This document shows positions 33,404 to 41,228 of a stretch of DNA of 64,000 nt, one piece after another; position 1 is the stretch's first letter; each line of letters opens with the position of its first letter. Under the pieces are notes generated by a model that saw only the letters and a list, made by a program, of their open reading frames with translations, did no database searches and was not told where the DNA came from. This DNA is from Larkinella knui (GTDB lineage Bacteria > Bacteroidota > Bacteroidia > Cytophagales > Spirosomataceae), in NCBI RefSeq assembly GCF_003858645.1, contig NZ_RQJP01000006.1:248001-312000 (forward strand). The letters are read 5' to 3'. The translations under genes were made by a program, and so were the position numbers.

Positions 33404-34951
33404 ATGGACTGTCAGTACCTGCCACTAACGGCCACCGGCCAGTTTTCGAATCTGTTCCTCGACTATATTTCCCAAAAAGAAGCTCTCCAACCCTATTATA
33501 ACCGTTTTCCAAGCCTGGAAGCGTTTGAAGAACAATTCAAAAACCGGGCCTTCGACGACACCAAACGCCAGACACTGGTGGAAGTTCTGGAACGGCAGTA
33601 CCAGCATATTCCCAATAAACCGGACTTCTCGATTCTCGCTCAGCCGAATACATTTACCGTTACGACGGGCCACCAGCTGAACATTTTCACCGGTCCGCTT
33701 TACGTGCTCTACAAGTGGATTACGACGGTGAATCTGGCTAAAAAGCTGAACGAAACGTATCCGCAATACCGCTTTGTGCCGATTTACTGGCTGGCCGCCG
33801 AAGACCATGATTTTGCGGAAATCAACCATTTTACGCTCTTTGGCAAAAGTTATACCTGGGAAACCGAGCAGCGCGGAGCCGTCGGGCGGATGAATCCGCA
33901 GGAACTGAAAGCGATTTTCGACGAAATGCCGGAAAAGCTGTTTCTGTTTGAAGACGCTTACCTGAAACACGCGAAATTGTCCGACGCCGTTCGCTGGTAC
34001 GTCAACGAATTGCTGGGCAAAGAAGGACTGATTTGCCTCGATGCAGATGATGCGGACTTGAAACGCCTGTTTGCGCCGATCATCAAAGACGAACTGCTGA
34101 ACCGCCCAACCTACGACATTGTCACCAAAACCACCCGGCAACTGGAAGCACTGGGTTACAAAACGCAGATAACGCCCCGGGAAATCAACCTTTTTTATCT
34201 GGACGACCAACTGCGCGAACGGATCGTTACGGATGGCGAGGATTCTTTTGAAGTTTTGAACACCGACCTGCGGTTTTCAAAAGAAGAAATTCAGGCGCTG
34301 GTCGATGAACATCCGGAGCGGTTTAGTCCGAACGTGGTGCTGCGCCCGGTTTATCAGGAAGTTATTCTGCCCAATCTGGCCTACATTGGCGGACCTTCCG
34401 AAGTGCCGTACTGGCTGCAACTGAAAGGTATTTTCGATCATTTCAAGATTCCGTTTCCGCTGTTGATGCCCCGGAATTTTGCGCTGTACGTCAACCCCGC
34501 CAGTGCCCGAAAGATGGAAAAACTGGGCGTGTCGCCCGAAGAACTGTTTTGGGATGAGGTAAAACTGCGCCGGTCTTACATTGAACGGATTTCCGAAAAC
34601 TCGCTCGACCTTTCCGAGCAGAAAGCCTGTCTGGAACAATGTTTCGCCGAGATTCTGCACAAATCGGTTCAAGTCGACAAGTCGCTGGAAGGGGCCGTTC
34701 TGGCCGAAAAAACCCGGTTGATGCATACGATCGATCATCTGGAAAAACGACTGAAGAAAACCGAAGAGAAAAACTACGAAACGGTTCTCAATCAGTTGAT
34801 GACCCTGAAAAACAAACTCTTTCCGAACGGCGGTATTCAGGAACGCACCGAAAATTACCTGAATTTTCAGCTCAACGACCCGCAGTTTATTCAGAAATTA
34901 CTGGGCATTTTCGACCCGCTGGACAGCCGGATGCTGGTGTTGAAAGACTAA
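33404..34951 (+). CDS. bshC: Bacillithiol biosynthesis cysteine-adding enzyme BshC
   Basis: 515 residues from the ATG at 33404 (a TTG 14 codons upstream is ignored). The diagnostic region FTVTTGHQLNIFTGPLYVLYK, FVPIYWLAAEDHDFAEIN and a long C-terminal coiled-coil (HTIDHLEKRLKKTEEKNYE) identify BshC. It adds cysteine to GlcN-malate in the last step of bacillithiol synthesis, in the cytoplasm. bshA and bshB are not nearby. The length is normal for Bacteroidota. Confidence 0.94.
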   Translation: MDCQYLPLTATGQFSNLFLDYISQKEALQPYYNRFPSLEAFEEQFKNRAFDDTKRQTLVEVLERQYQHIPNKPDFSILAQPNTFTVTTGHQLNIFTGPLYVLYKWITTVNLAKKLNETYPQYRFVPIYWLAAEDHDFAEINHFTLFGKSYTWETEQRGAVGRMNPQELKAIFDEMPEKLFLFEDAYLKHAKLSDAVRWYVNELLGKEGLICLDADDADLKRLFAPIIKDELLNRPTYDIVTKTTRQLEALGYKTQITPREINLFYLDDQLRERIVTDGEDSFEVLNTDLRFSKEEIQALVDEHPERFSPNVVLRPVYQEVILPNLAYIGGPSEVPYWLQLKGIFDHFKIPFPLLMPRNFALYVNPASARKMEKLGVSPEELFWDEVKLRRSYIERISENSLDLSEQKACLEQCFAEILHKSVQVDKSLEGAVLAEKTRLMHTIDHLEKRLKKTEEKNYETVLNQLMTLKNKLFPNGGIQERTENYLNFQLNDPQFIQKLLGIFDPLDSRMLVLKD

Positions 34952-35148
34952 AAAACCATCTGGGTGAAGGCCGGGGCCTTTCCTGTTACTAGTCAGGCAC
35001 AGGCTGCCGTTCTCATCAGCTCCGAAGGAGCGTTCTAAAAACACGTTTAGGCCGCTCTTCCGGAACTCCGGGGAAGTGGGCGACAGAATTTCTATTAACA
35101 TCCCGCCCTTCCAAGGCTTTCCGTTTTAACGTTAACAACTTCTAAGCG
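34952..35148. other. Intergenic region with palindromic motifs
   Basis: No gene. AAGGCC-GG-GGCCTT (34968-34981) could end bshC transcription. The palindrome CTCCGAAGGAG within 35013-35036 (TCATCAG before it, CGTTCT after it) is nearly repeated in reverse orientation at 39710-39734, suggesting a dispersed intergenic element. Confidence 0.5.
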
Positions 35149-35742
35149 ATGACCAAAGCCGAACTGCGTTCCGAGTTCCGCCAAAAACGCCGGTCGTTGT
35201 CCGAAGCCGAATGGCAAAACCGCTGTGAAGCCATTTCGAATCAGTTTTTTACGTTTCTGCGATCCAGGCCGGTTTCCGTTATCAGTACCTTTCTGCCCAT
35301 TGAAAACCAGAAAGAAGTCGATACGTGGCTCATCATCCGGCGGCTCTGGCAGGATTTCCCAGCGGTTCGGGTAGCCGCGCCCGTCACGGATCTGATTTCC
35401 GGAACGCTGGAAAACTACGAAATAACGCCCGAAACTGCCTTTACCAAAAGCCGGTACAACATCCCGGAACCTCCACCCCATTCATCGTTCATCGTTCATC
35501 GTTCATCATTCGACTTCGTTCTCGTTCCACTCCTCGCTTTCGACCAAACCGGCAACCGCGTCGGCTACGGGGGCGGTTTTTACGACCGGTTTCTGACGCA
35601 ATGCCGCCCGGATTGTCTGAAAATCGGCCTGTCGCTGTTCGATCCGGTTGCCAGGATCGATGATGTTTTCGAAGGCGATATTGCCCTGAATTTCTGTGTG
35701 ACACCCGATCGGGTCTGGGCTTTTGACAGGAACGCAGATTGA
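35149..35742 (+). CDS. 5-formyltetrahydrofolate cyclo-ligase
   Basis: 197 residues. TKAELRSEFRQKRRSLSEAEW, the DFVLVPLLAFDQTGNRVGYGGGFYDRFL core (residues about 120-147) and the C-terminal FCVTPDRVW are typical of this enzyme, which converts 5-formyl-THF to 5,10-methenyl-THF with ATP. Between the substrate loop (NIPEP) and the core lies an extra PHSSFIVHRSSF stretch encoded by a heptanucleotide tandem repeat (35481-35511) like the words of the intergenic hairpins. Copy-number change there would break the frame. Confidence 0.92.
   Translation: MTKAELRSEFRQKRRSLSEAEWQNRCEAISNQFFTFLRSRPVSVISTFLPIENQKEVDTWLIIRRLWQDFPAVRVAAPVTDLISGTLENYEITPETAFTKSRYNIPEPPPHSSFIVHRSSFDFVLVPLLAFDQTGNRVGYGGGFYDRFLTQCRPDCLKIGLSLFDPVARIDDVFEGDIALNFCVTPDRVWAFDRNAD
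35481..35511. repeat. Heptanucleotide tandem repeat inside the cyclo-ligase gene
   Basis: TTCATCG occurs three times in a row, followed by TTCATCA and TTC. The unit is 7 bases, so gain or loss of one unit shifts the reading frame. The word is closely related to the ATTCATC heptads of the hairpin at 16585-16661. Confidence 0.8.
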
Positions 35743-35790
35743 AAGGATTTGACGGATTAACTAATTTTATCCGTGAAAATTCGTTCAATC
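35737..35790. repeat. Imperfect hairpin after the cyclo-ligase gene (GATTGAA-GGATTTGACGGAT type)
   Basis: Arms 35737-35757 and 35769-35790 share GATTGAA, ATTT and ACGGAT blocks in inverted orientation. The cyclo-ligase stop codon (35740-35742) lies in the left arm. It is a likely terminator. Confidence 0.55.
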
Positions 35791-35844
35791 TGTCAAATCG
35801 CATCGGCGACCCGGCCGCGTTCCTATTTTTCGTAGATTGCCGGA

Positions 35845-36945
35845 ATGAAAAACCGCGCTTTCTGGTGTTATATGCTGCTTTCTCTCCAAACGGTTTCGGC
35901 GCAGAAAATCGAAACGGCTCTCGATTCGGTGATGCACCGCAACTTTCCGGCCGACCAGCCCGGCGGTGCATTGCTGGTGGTGATCAATGGCAAAACCGTC
36001 TATAACCGGGGCTTTGGCGTGGCTAACCTGGAGACGAAGACGCCCATTTCGCCGGAAACCAACTCTCGGATGGCATCGGTTTCCAAGCAGTTTACGGCGA
36101 TGTGCATTTTGTTGCTGGAAAAACAGAAAAAGCTATCCGTAGACGATAATCTGCTGAAGTTCTTTCCGGAATTTAATCAACATGTGGGTAAAACCGTCAA
36201 GCTGCGCCATCTGCTGACGCACACGTCCGGCATTCTGGATTACGAATCAGTACTGTCACCCACGCAGAAAGACCAGATTTTTGATAACGACGTAGTAAAT
36301 CTGCTAAAAGCCCAGGATTCGACCTACTTTGAACCGGGGAGCCGGTTTCGGTACAGCAATTCGGCCTTCTGTTTGCTGGCCCAGGTGGTAGAGCGGGTTT
36401 CGGGAAAACCGTATCTGGAATTCATAACGGCCACCATTTTTAAACCACTCGGCATGAACCAGACCACGCTCTATGAACCCAGAAGGACGATTCCAAACCG
36501 GGCGATGGGCTACGCGCGGGGCAAAGACGGGAAAATCCGGTTTTCGGACCAGAGCGTGACAAGCGGAACCAAGGGCGACGGCTGCGTTTATACCTCCTTA
36601 ACGGATTACAAAAAGTGGAACGACGCCCTGACAACCGGAAAACTGGTTGATTTGCCCGCCCAACTCAGCCGCGTTCATCACCGCATTGAAGGCCAGACAG
36701 ACGGTTTTTATGGTTTAGGGTGGTTTTTTACCCGAACAAACGGCGATGTACGGGAGTTGTTTCATTCCGGCAGCACATGCGGGTTTAGCAACTGCGTCGT
36801 TCGCATTCCGGAAAAACGGACGCTGATCGTTCTGTTCTCGAATCTGGCGGACAACCACCGGCCTTTTGCCGACATCCTGAACGTGCTGAAGTCGAGCGCG
36901 GCACTCGCTGTCGATGTGTGGGCGTTGCACAATCTGACGAATTAA
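35845..36945 (+). CDS. Exported serine hydrolase (beta-lactamase-like fold)
   Basis: 366 residues. The signal peptide ends at VSAQ. The nucleophile motif S78-x-x-K81 (ASVSKQF), the tyrosine motif YSN (FRYSNSAFCLL) and the third motif HSG (ELFHSGSTCGF) are all in place, and LLTHTSGILDYE is also typical. This is a complete class C/AmpH-like active site, unlike the neighbouring paralogue at 29397-30497 where the third box is unclear. It is periplasmic, with an unknown substrate. It is transcribed in the same direction as the genes on either side, but separated from them by a hairpin and a promoter. Confidence 0.9.
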   Translation: MKNRAFWCYMLLSLQTVSAQKIETALDSVMHRNFPADQPGGALLVVINGKTVYNRGFGVANLETKTPISPETNSRMASVSKQFTAMCILLLEKQKKLSVDDNLLKFFPEFNQHVGKTVKLRHLLTHTSGILDYESVLSPTQKDQIFDNDVVNLLKAQDSTYFEPGSRFRYSNSAFCLLAQVVERVSGKPYLEFITATIFKPLGMNQTTLYEPRRTIPNRAMGYARGKDGKIRFSDQSVTSGTKGDGCVYTSLTDYKKWNDALTTGKLVDLPAQLSRVHHRIEGQTDGFYGLGWFFTRTNGDVRELFHSGSTCGFSNCVVRIPEKRTLIVLFSNLADNHRPFADILNVLKSSAALAVDVWALHNLTN

Positions 36946-36960
36946 CTGGCCATTTCAGGC

Positions 36961-36990
36961 TTGAAATAGTTGACGGAATCATTATCTTTA
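36961..36990 (+). promoter_or_regulatory. Promoter of the MIOX-like gene
   Basis: TTG at 36961-36963, 19-base spacer, TATCTTTA at 36983-36990, close to the Bacteroidota consensus TTG-N19-TAnnTTTG. The ATG at 37027 follows 36 bases later. Confidence 0.65.
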
Positions 36991-37026
36991 CGACCCTATA
37001 ATTGGCTCACTAACAGCTACCTTACT

Positions 37027-37890
37027 ATGGCATTCACCGACACCGAACGCAACCCCCTCGCCAGCCTTGAACAATGGGAAGATGATCTGCTGGTCCGCTA
37101 TCCCGAACCGGAACATAAAGCGAAGGAAGAATACCGCAATTATGACGACCCCGCCCGCGACACCGTTCGGGAGTTTTATCGTCTGAACCATACATACCAG
37201 ACGTACGATTTTGTGCAGGAAAAGCGGGCTGAATTCCTCAAATTCGATAAAAAAGAAATCCCGGTTTGGGGCGCGATGGAGTTTCTGAATACCCTTGTCG
37301 ATGATTCTGATCCGGATATTGAACTGGATCAATTGCAACATTTGCTACAAACCGCCGAAGCCATCCGCGCCGATGGCCACCCCGACTGGTTTGTGCTGAC
37401 CGGTTTTCTGCACGACATGGGCAAGGTGCTCTGTCTGTTTGGTGAACCCCAGTGGGCCGTGGTTGGTGACACGTTCCCGGTGGGCTGTGCGCATTCCGAC
37501 AAAATCGTTTATCCCGAATATTTTGCGGCCAATCCGGATTCCAGCAACAAAGATTTCAATACGAAATACGGTATCTACGAACCGAACTGCGGCCTGAAAA
37601 ACGTCACCATGTCGTGGGGCCACGACGAATACCTGTACCACATTACGAAGGATCACCTGCCCGAACCGGCGTTGTATATGATCCGCTACCACTCGTTCTA
37701 TGCGCAACACCGCGAGAAAGCGTACGATCACCTGCTGGACGATCACGACCGGGCGATGTTCAAATGGGTGGACAAGTTCAACCCGTACGATTTGTATTCA
37801 AAAAGCCCGGTAACGCCGGTGGTTTCGGAATTAAAACCGTATTACGAAGATTTGATTGCGAAATATCTACCGTCGACGATTCGGCTGTAA
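37027..37890 (+). CDS. Inositol oxygenase family protein (MIOX-like)
   Basis: 287 residues from the ATG at 37027, which suits the promoter. [20 protein letters not shown] and [11 protein letters not shown] match the MIOX N-terminus. The HD-domain diiron site is visible in [31 protein letters not shown] and [11 protein letters not shown]. The ending [10 protein letters not shown] is conserved in MIOX. The enzyme cleaves myo-inositol to D-glucuronate using O2. The SSS transporter gene downstream may import the substrate. Confidence 0.92.
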   Translation: MAFTDTERNPLASLEQWEDDLLVRYPEPEHKAKEEYRNYDDPARDTVREFYRLNHTYQTYDFVQEKRAEFLKFDKKEIPVWGAMEFLNTLVDDSDPDIELDQLQHLLQTAEAIRADGHPDWFVLTGFLHDMGKVLCLFGEPQWAVVGDTFPVGCAHSDKIVYPEYFAANPDSSNKDFNTKYGIYEPNCGLKNVTMSWGHDEYLYHITKDHLPEPALYMIRYHSFYAQHREKAYDHLLDDHDRAMFKWVDKFNPYDLYSKSPVTPVVSELKPYYEDLIAKYLPSTIRL

Positions 37891-37907
37891 ACCGTAAATC
37901 CGTTCGG

Positions 37908-37936
37908 AAAAGCCGGTGCCCTGCATCGGCTTTTTT
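37908..37936 (+). terminator. Intrinsic terminator after the MIOX-like gene
   Basis: AAAAGCCGGTGC (37908-37919) pairs with GCATCGGCTTTT (37923-37934, one G-T wobble), followed by a T-run. Confidence 0.85.
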
Positions 37937-38140
37937 GTTTTTAGCCCTCCTGGCTTTGTTCCGGCAACCAGCTTTACCCATTCCCGGATCGCTCCTTTCA
38001 CGTTGGATAACACACAATACGGGCATCATGCCGAAACAAACACGGTAACCGGCCGTCGGAAGAGCGGGCGGAATGCGTATTTTAGCGCAGCTTTACAAAG
38101 CTTTTAGTAGTTTAACAGCCGTAAAAGTCTGTCGATTCGG

Positions 38141-39529
38141 ATGCTTCTCATCTTCATTGCTCTCTACCTTCTCTCCAACCTGGTCATTGGTGCTTGGGCC
38201 GCCCGAAAAGTAAGCAGCAGCCAGGATTTTGTGCTGGCGGGTCGGCGGTTACCGCTGGCGCTGGCGGCTTCGGCCACATTTGCCACCTGGTTTGGCTCCG
38301 AAACGATCATGGGCGCTCCGGCCACGTTTGTCGACGGCGGAGTGCTGGCGATTATCGAGGAGCCTTTCGGATCGGCGCTGTGTCTGTTTCTGGTGGGAGC
38401 TTTCTACGCCCGCCCGCTATACCGCCTGGGAATCACCACGTTTTCCGATTATTTCAGCATCCGGTTTGGCCGTTCGGCAGAGTTCATTTCCGCGATTCTG
38501 GTCATTCCCTCCTACTTCAGCTGGATTGCCGCCCAGTTCATCGCCATCGGGATTGTGCTCAATCTGGTAACCGGACTGCCGGTTTTTTGGTGCATTGTCT
38601 CGAGTGCAACCATCGTTATGATTTACACGATGATGGGGGGCATGTGGTCGCTTTCCATTACGGATTTTGTCCACAACATCATCATCGTCATCGCCTTGAT
38701 TTTCATTGCCGTTATCCTCTATAACCAGACCGATGGCATTGGCAGTATGATTCAGAAAACCAAACCCGGATTTTTTCGCTTCTTCCCGCAGGCAACTGTA
38801 AAAGACGGCGTCAGCTGGATTGCCGCCTGGATGACCATCGGTTTAGGCTCCATTCCGCAGCAGGACATTTTTCAGCGTGTGATGTCGGCCAAAAACGAGC
38901 GAACGACCGTGCGGGCTTCCTATCTGGCGTCGTTTTTCTACATTACCATCGCCCTATTGCCCCTGTTCATCGGGTTGGCGGGCAAACAATTGTACCCGGA
39001 TTTGAACCAGGACAACCAGATGCTGATTCCGAATATGGTGTTGCGCCAAGGCAGCATGCCCTTGCAGATTCTGTTTTTCGGAGCCTTGCTGTCGGCCATT
39101 CTGAGTGTATCCAGTGGGGCTATTCTGGCACCGGCAACGATTTTCGGGGAAAATATTTACCGGTTTTTCCGACCCGACATCAGCGACAGAACCCTGCTGC
39201 TCACCATCCGGCTGGCGATTGTGGTCATTACGCTCATCTGCGTCTGGATGACAGCCGCCCGCGACGTCAACATCTTTGAGCTGGTCGGGGAATCATCCGC
39301 TTTCAGTCTGGTGTCCCTGTTCGTACCGCTGACGGCCGGTTTATACTGGAAACCGGCCAATACAATCGGGTGTATCCTGTCGATGATTGGGGGCATTGTG
39401 GTCTGGTTTATCTGCCTGGCGATCAACACGGAGTATTCGGCCATGATTTACGGCCTGCTGGCGAGTGCCGCCGGGATGGTTGCCGGGGTTTTGATTGCCC
39501 CTAAATCCGTAACGAAAACCCGGCCCTGA
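38141..39529 (+). CDS. Sodium:solute symporter (SSS) family transporter
   Basis: 462 residues with about 12-13 membrane helices. The SSS pattern is clear: LLSNLVIGAWAARKVSSSQD, FVLAGRRLPLALAASATFAT, FGSETIMGAPATFVDGG, LGITTFSDYFSIRFGR. It is shorter than SGLT-type members and close to the putative inositol or proline-type branch. Substrate specificity cannot be read from the sequence. Proximity to the MIOX-like gene suggests a polyol or sugar acid, though a terminator separates the two genes. Confidence 0.9.
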   Translation: MLLIFIALYLLSNLVIGAWAARKVSSSQDFVLAGRRLPLALAASATFATWFGSETIMGAPATFVDGGVLAIIEEPFGSALCLFLVGAFYARPLYRLGITTFSDYFSIRFGRSAEFISAILVIPSYFSWIAAQFIAIGIVLNLVTGLPVFWCIVSSATIVMIYTMMGGMWSLSITDFVHNIIIVIALIFIAVILYNQTDGIGSMIQKTKPGFFRFFPQATVKDGVSWIAAWMTIGLGSIPQQDIFQRVMSAKNERTTVRASYLASFFYITIALLPLFIGLAGKQLYPDLNQDNQMLIPNMVLRQGSMPLQILFFGALLSAILSVSSGAILAPATIFGENIYRFFRPDISDRTLLLTIRLAIVVITLICVWMTAARDVNIFELVGESSAFSLVSLFVPLTAGLYWKPANTIGCILSMIGGIVVWFICLAINTEYSAMIYGLLASAAGMVAGVLIAPKSVTKTRP

Positions 39530-39590
39530 TGCGCTGGGCCGATGCTGAACTTTTCAAATCCGGCCTGTTCGCTTCCCACTTCCTGTCAAG

Positions 39591-39828
39591 TTGGTTTCTA
39601 GGTTTTAGGGAGTTCGTTCCCATTCTGGAGGGGTTTTCTGCCAATAGACAAGCAGGTAAAACTCGATACAAGCCCCGGCAGGAGCACCCTGGGTATCTGC
39701 TCACCGTTGAGAACGCCCCTCCGGGGCCTGATGACCTAGGAAGCGTGTGTCTTTCCCTATTGATAGAAAACCCTCCGGGGTTACTTCCCAAAGCTCTTCT
39801 TTTACGGGATAAAACCCTGGAAAACCAG
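39591..39828. repeat. Long imperfect inverted repeat between the SSS and Nudix genes
   Basis: Outer arms 39591-39612 and 39801-39828 and inner arms 39625-39647 and 39757-39780 (TGGAGGGGTTTTCT-CAATAG type) are inverted copies. The centre holds GCCCC-TCC-GGGGC (39714-39726). There is no gene in this 320-base gap between convergent stop codons. The central motif resembles 35013-35036. It may be a non-autonomous (MITE-like) element or a large terminator. Confidence 0.55.
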
Positions 39829-39852
39829 AAATTGGCGATGACCAGTACCGCG

Positions 39853-40305
39853 TCAAAAAAACGTCTGGTCAATCTTGCCGATGTATTCCAGATTGACCTG
39901 CGACGTGAGCCAGCGCTGAATCTGCCGGCCCACATTTGGGTACAAATTCAAGCCGTCGAGTTCGTGGACCGGCTTCCAGCCGACCGACAGCGCGGTGGTT
40001 TCCTCCGGATTCAGTTTTGGAATACCGCCAATCAGTTGAGCCAGAAATACGACGTGCAACACGTCTTCTTTCGCGCCGGATTCGGCGGTTTCGGGCAAAA
40101 TCACTTCGCCGACAAAGGCAATCGGCCCAACTTCCACATCGATGCCCAGTTCTTCCTGCAACTCCCGCATCACGGTCAGATCCAGGGTTTCGCCCTTGTC
40201 GGGATTGCCGCCGGGCAGGGCATACACGTCCGTTTCGCCGTAGCGATAGTGCATCAACAGCAAATGGTTATTCTCAATCAGGAGCACCGCAGGGCGTACT
40301 TTCAT
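39853..40305 (-). CDS. Nudix hydrolase
   Basis: 150 residues. A perfect Nudix box (G-x5-E-x7-REU-x-EE-x-GU) spans residues 33-55: GNPDKGETL, then REL and EELGI. The protein begins with KVRPAVLLIENNHLLLMHYR and has no targeting signal. Nudix enzymes hydrolyse nucleoside-diphosphate-linked compounds using Mg2+ in the cytoplasm. The family does not predict the substrate. It is divergent from the ThuA gene with 81 bases between start codons. Confidence 0.9.
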   Translation of the reverse strand: MKVRPAVLLIENNHLLLMHYRYGETDVYALPGGNPDKGETLDLTVMRELQEELGIDVEVGPIAFVGEVILPETAESGAKEDVLHVVFLAQLIGGIPKLNPEETTALSVGWKPVHELDGLNLYPNVGRQIQRWLTSQVNLEYIGKIDQTFF

Positions 40306-40386
40306 AGCAGGGAAAGAAATTGATGGAATATACAGTAAACTACAACAAAACCGATACTTTTGACACTGTACTTCTTAAACCTGTTT

Positions 40387-41115
40387 ATGAAAACGATTGT
40401 AAAGTTCCTGAGCATTCTTTGTCTGGTAACCGGTGTTGCGGCCACAACGGTGAATGCCAAAGATGCCATTCTGGTTTTTTCGAAGACCGCCGGCTTCCGG
40501 CATAAGTCCATCGAAGTGGGTAAGATGAGCATTGTAAAATTAGGGCAGGAAAACGGTTTCAGCGTCGACACGACCGAAAATGCGGCTCTTTTTACGCCCG
40601 ATAATCTGAAAAAATACAAAGCGGTCGTCTTTCTGAGCACAACCGGCGACATTTTGAATAGCGAGCAACAGGCGGCTTTTGAGCAGTATATCAAAAAAGG
40701 GGGCGGTTTTGTCGGGATTCACGCAGCTGCCGATACAGAATACGAATGGCCGTGGTATAACCAACTGGTTGGTGCCTACTTCCTGAGTCACCCGAAACAG
40801 CAGAACGCCGAGATCGAGATCGTAGACAAGAAACATCTTTCGACCAAAGCCCTGCCCGACCGCTGGAAACGCTACGATGAGTGGTACAACTACAAAAGCA
40901 TCGTGCCGGGCATCAAAGTCCTGGGAAAACTGGATGAGAAAACCTACGAAGGCGGCAAAAATGGTGATAATCACCCGTTTATCTGGTACCGCGAATTCGA
41001 CGGCGGACGGTCGTTCTACACCGGCGCGGGCCACACCGACGAATCTTACAGCGACCCGCAGTTCCTGACGCACATCCTGGGCGGGATTAAATACGCAATG
41101 GGTCGGAAAAAGTGA
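40387..41115 (+). CDS. ThuA-like domain exported protein
   Basis: 242 residues from the ATG at 40387. The signal peptide ends at VNAKDA. ILVFSKTAGFRHKSIEVGK, YKAVVFLSTTGDILNSEQQ, GGGFVGIHAAADTEYEWPW and SFYTGAGHTDESYSDPQFL are the ThuA signature, a class-I-glutaminase-like fold seen in trehalose-utilisation loci and in many Bacteroidota sugar loci. Biochemical activity is unproven in most cases. Periplasmic. It is convergent with a Gfo/Idh oxidoreductase across the 37-bp hairpin. TACTTTTG at 40355-40362 could be its -7 element. Confidence 0.9.
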   Translation: MKTIVKFLSILCLVTGVAATTVNAKDAILVFSKTAGFRHKSIEVGKMSIVKLGQENGFSVDTTENAALFTPDNLKKYKAVVFLSTTGDILNSEQQAAFEQYIKKGGGFVGIHAAADTEYEWPWYNQLVGAYFLSHPKQQNAEIEIVDKKHLSTKALPDRWKRYDEWYNYKSIVPGIKVLGKLDEKTYEGGKNGDNHPFIWYREFDGGRSFYTGAGHTDESYSDPQFLTHILGGIKYAMGRKK

Positions 41116-41221
41116 TTATTTCACAGAGTTTATCAGAGGAAATCAGAGGTTACCAGAGCAAAAGTTTTTCAAAAAATACCCGGATAACCTCTGATTTCCT
41201 CTGATAAACTCTGTGAAATAA
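41116..41221. repeat. Long hairpin, 37-bp perfect stem, between convergent genes
   Basis: Arms 41116-41152 and 41185-41221 are exact reverse complements with a 32-nt loop. The arm is a tandem word (TTATCAGAGG, AAATCAGAGG, TTACCAGAG). It acts presumably as a bidirectional terminator, but the stem is far longer than needed. It has the longest perfect stem found here. Confidence 0.85.
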
Positions 41222-41228
41222 CTCTTCC

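Noticed and set aside
35481-35511. CRISPR-like short repeat array
   Set aside because: The units are 7 bases and contiguous, without spacers. No cas genes occur in the window.
39529-40323. Long plus-strand open frame of 264 codons across the Nudix gene
   Set aside because: It is the antisense of the Nudix hydrolase plus the intergenic inverted repeat. The minus-strand gene has a perfect Nudix box, and this frame has no family resemblance.
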